Shown here: positions 62,204-64,000 of the stretch, one piece after another | Layout: each line of letters opens with the position of its first letter | How positions within the stretch are numbered: position 1 is the first letter of the stretch | Assembly (NCBI RefSeq): GCF_900100365.1 | Contig: NZ_FNKU01000001.1 | Coordinates: forward strand, 1,426,001 to 1,490,000 | Origin: Pseudomonas cannabina | Lineage (GTDB): Bacteria; Pseudomonadota; Gammaproteobacteria; Pseudomonadales; Pseudomonadaceae | DNA: 64,000 nt | Reading direction: 5' to 3' | Position numbers and translations under genes: made by a program | Notes under the pieces: generated by a model | The model's input: the letters and a program-made list of their open reading frames with translations, nothing else | Told to the model about the DNA's origin: nothing | Databases searched by the model: none

Positions 62204-64000
62204 ATGCATTTACTGAGAACCCAGCCCGGCGGTTTTGTACCGGACGATAACATCGCCGACCTGGGACAGACGCCCGCCGAGCTGGTGATTCTCTGCAGTG
62301 GCGATTCGAGCCTGGCGCTGCTGGCCGAAGCTGCTCAGCAGCTGCCCGAGGATTACCCCAGCCTGCGTCTGGCCAACCCGATGCAGGTGCAGAATCACGC
62401 CTCGGTCGATCTGTATGTCGATGAGGTGCTGCGCCATGCCAAAGTCATTCTGATTTCCCTGCACGGCGGCATTGGCTACTGGCGCTACGGCGTCGAGCGC
62501 TTGATGGAGCTGGCCGCGCGTGGCGTACAGGTCATTCTGGTGCCGGGTGATGACCGCCCGGACCCGGAGCTGAGTGACCTGAGCACTGTGCCGGCCACCG
62601 AGCGCGACCGGCTCTGGCAATTCCTGCGTCAGGGCGGTTTGCAGAACGCACTGGATTTGTATCGCTGCATGGCCAGTCAGTGGCTGGGCCGTGATTATCC
62701 GTGGGCCGAACCCCGGCCGTTGCCGCGCACCGCGGTTTATCACCCGCAACGAGCCACGGCCAGCTTGCCGGATTGGCAGGCCGACTGGCACGCGGAACAG
62801 CCGGTGGTCGCGCTGCTGTTCTATCGCTCGCACCTGCAGGCCGCCAACACCGGTTTCATCGACGAATTCTGTACTCGCTTACAGGCGCAGGGCATCAACC
62901 CGCTGCCCATCGCAGTCGCCAGTCTCAAGGAGCCCGCCTGCTTTGTTCAGGTGGAAAACTGGCTGGATGAAGCCGATGCCGAGCTGATCCTCAACACCAC
63001 CGGTTTCGCCCAGTCGAGCCCGGAAGCGCCGCATTTGCGGCCGTTTCGGCGCAATGTGCCGGTGATTCAGGCGATCTGTGCCCAAGACAACGAACCCGCG
63101 TGGGAGGCCAGCGAGCAGGGCCTCGGCGCGCGTGATCTGGCGATGCACATTGCCTTGCCGGAACTGGACGGGCGGATTATCAGCCGACCGATCAGCTTCA
63201 AGGATCTGGCCTGGCGTAGCGAACGCAGCCAGTCGGACGTGGTGTGCTACCGCGCCCAGCCGGACCGCATGGATTTCGTCGCGCAGCTGGCGCGGCGCTG
63301 GATCGAACTGGCGCGGCTGCCCAATGCCGACAAACGTGTGGCACTGATTCTCGCCAATTACCCGACCCGCGATGGGCGGATCGGCAATGGGGTCGGCCTG
63401 GATACGCCCGCTGCGGCGCTGAATATCCTGCGTGCCATGCAGGCCGAGGGTTATCCGCTGGCGCAGTTGCCGGACAGCGGCACCGAGCTGATCCAGCAAT
63501 TGCTGGGTGGCGTGACCAACGACCTGGATAGCATTGACCAGCGACCCTGCCAACAAAGCATGGCGCTGGATGAATACCTGGCGGCGTTCCACGAACTGCC
63601 GCAGAGCAACCGTGATGCGGTGACTGCCCGCTGGGGTGCGCCGGATGCCGATCCGATGTTTCGCGGTGGCCGGATGATGATCGCTGGCCTGCGCTTCGGC
63701 CTGACCTTCGTCGGCATTCAGCCGGCGCGGGGTTATCAGGTCGATCCGAGCGCGGTCTACCACGACCCGGATTTGGTGCCGCCGCATGGCTATCTGGCGT
63801 TCTACTTCTGGTTGCGCAAGGCCTATGGCGCGCATGCCGTGGTGCATGTCGGCAAGCACGGCAATCTGGAATGGCTGCCGGGCAAGGGTGTCGGGCTGTC
63901 GCGAACCTGCTGGCCGGACGCTGTGCTGGGCGCGATGCCCAATATCTACCCGTTCATCGTCAATGACCCGGGCGAGGGCGCCCAGGCCAAGCGCCGTACG
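62204..64000 (+). CDS. cobN: Cobaltochelatase large subunit CobN (partial, runs off the window)
   Basis: The frame from ATG 62204 is open to the window end (599 codons; the full protein is about 1250). It starts 3 bp after the cobW stop. CobN/Mg-chelatase H motifs are visible: LHGGIGYWRYGVERLMELA, RVALILANYPTRDGRIGNGV and VGLDTPAAALNILRAMQAEG, PDADPMFRGGRMMIAGLRFG, and VVHVGKHGNLEWLPGKGVGL. CobN binds hydrogenobyrinic acid diamide and, with CobS and CobT, inserts cobalt using ATP. Confidence 0.95.
   Translation, partial: MHLLRTQPGGFVPDDNIADLGQTPAELVILCSGDSSLALLAEAAQQLPEDYPSLRLANPMQVQNHASVDLYVDEVLRHAKVILISLHGGIGYWRYGVERLMELAARGVQVILVPGDDRPDPELSDLSTVPATERDRLWQFLRQGGLQNALDLYRCMASQWLGRDYPWAEPRPLPRTAVYHPQRATASLPDWQADWHAEQPVVALLFYRSHLQAANTGFIDEFCTRLQAQGINPLPIAVASLKEPACFVQVENWLDEADAELILNTTGFAQSSPEAPHLRPFRRNVPVIQAICAQDNEPAWEASEQGLGARDLAMHIALPELDGRIISRPISFKDLAWRSERSQSDVVCYRAQPDRMDFVAQLARRWIELARLPNADKRVALILANYPTRDGRIGNGVGLDTPAAALNILRAMQAEGYPLAQLPDSGTELIQQLLGGVTNDLDSIDQRPCQQSMALDEYLAAFHELPQSNRDAVTARWGAPDADPMFRGGRMMIAGLRFGLTFVGIQPARGYQVDPSAVYHDPDLVPPHGYLAFYFWLRKAYGAHAVVHVGKHGNLEWLPGKGVGLSRTCWPDAVLGAMPNIYPFIVNDPGEGAQAKRRT

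Overview
The window reads as a chromosome segment of a Pseudomonas, most likely of the P. syringae group. Supporting signs are high-GC coding sequence with short intergenic gaps, a Fur-controlled PrrF-type small RNA, Pseudomonas REP units, the cobalamin genes cobE/cobM/cbtAB/cobW/cobN, and an unusual load of miniature transposons and broken genes typical of plant-pathogenic pathovars. The species call rests on recognition only; no database was searched.

Layout. 1-6.6 kb: a 27-aa membrane peptide, a MocR-type regulator, a SulP anion transporter behind a possible leader peptide, an exported glutamate carboxypeptidase, a VOC protein and a LysR regulator. 6.6-8.2 kb: a long perfect hairpin and a lysR gene split by a 100-bp MITE. 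8.2-19.2 kb: a metabolic locus with an HMGL-type aldolase, an isopropylmalate/isocitrate dehydrogenase-like enzyme, an RraA-like protein, a flavin reductase, an ABM-like protein, a nitronate monooxygenase, an amber-interrupted hydrolase-fold protein, a DUF6282-like protein, two luciferase-like flavin monooxygenases and a DHA2 efflux pump. I cannot assign its substrate. 19.3-20.9 kb: LysR and a glutathione transferase.

20.9-24.8 kb: a partial type II secretion cluster (gspJ, H, C-like, I, G) ending in a gspK fragment fused in frame to a complete LysR regulator, which looks like a deletion scar. 24.8-32.2 kb: an XRE regulator, the pqiA1-A2-B-C lipid-transport operon, a frameshifted protealysin-type M4 protease beside its intact emfourin-type inhibitor, a SPOR lipoprotein and two small proteins. 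32.2-33.2 kb: long intergenic repeats. 33.2-35.3 kb: a MATE transporter with an in-frame stop, and a TetR regulator.

35.3-43 kb: a GH3 beta-glucosidase operon whose upstream region is occupied by a mobile-element array (MITE, IS5-type IS, second MITE, all separated by CTAG), then an AT-rich gap, a small hypothetical gene, a GH128-like glucanase and a LEA14 lipoprotein. 42.4-48.5 kb: thiolase, enoyl-CoA hydratase, an orphan VgrG, a YebC-family protein and a leucine-rich-repeat protein kinase. 48.5-50.4 kb: TetR and a divergent MFS gene with two in-frame ambers, sharing a perfect palindromic operator. 50.4-53.6 kb: a small membrane protein, an M14 carboxypeptidase, a Fur-box-associated sigma-region-4/FecR-N hybrid, PrrF and an Lrp regulator. 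53.7-57.2 kb: a fused indolepyruvate ferredoxin oxidoreductase. 57.2-58.3 kb: 187-bp tandem repeats carrying REP units. 58.3-64 kb: the cobalamin/cobalt locus, with two head-to-head cobalamin riboswitches between cbtB-cbtA-cobE-cobM and cobW-cobN; cobN runs off the window.

At least seven genes are broken or scarred by stops, frameshift, MITE insertion, deletion or decay, which suggests recent relaxation of selection, as in a host-restricted lineage. The cobalamin, pqi, PrrF and indolepyruvate oxidoreductase loci look intact.
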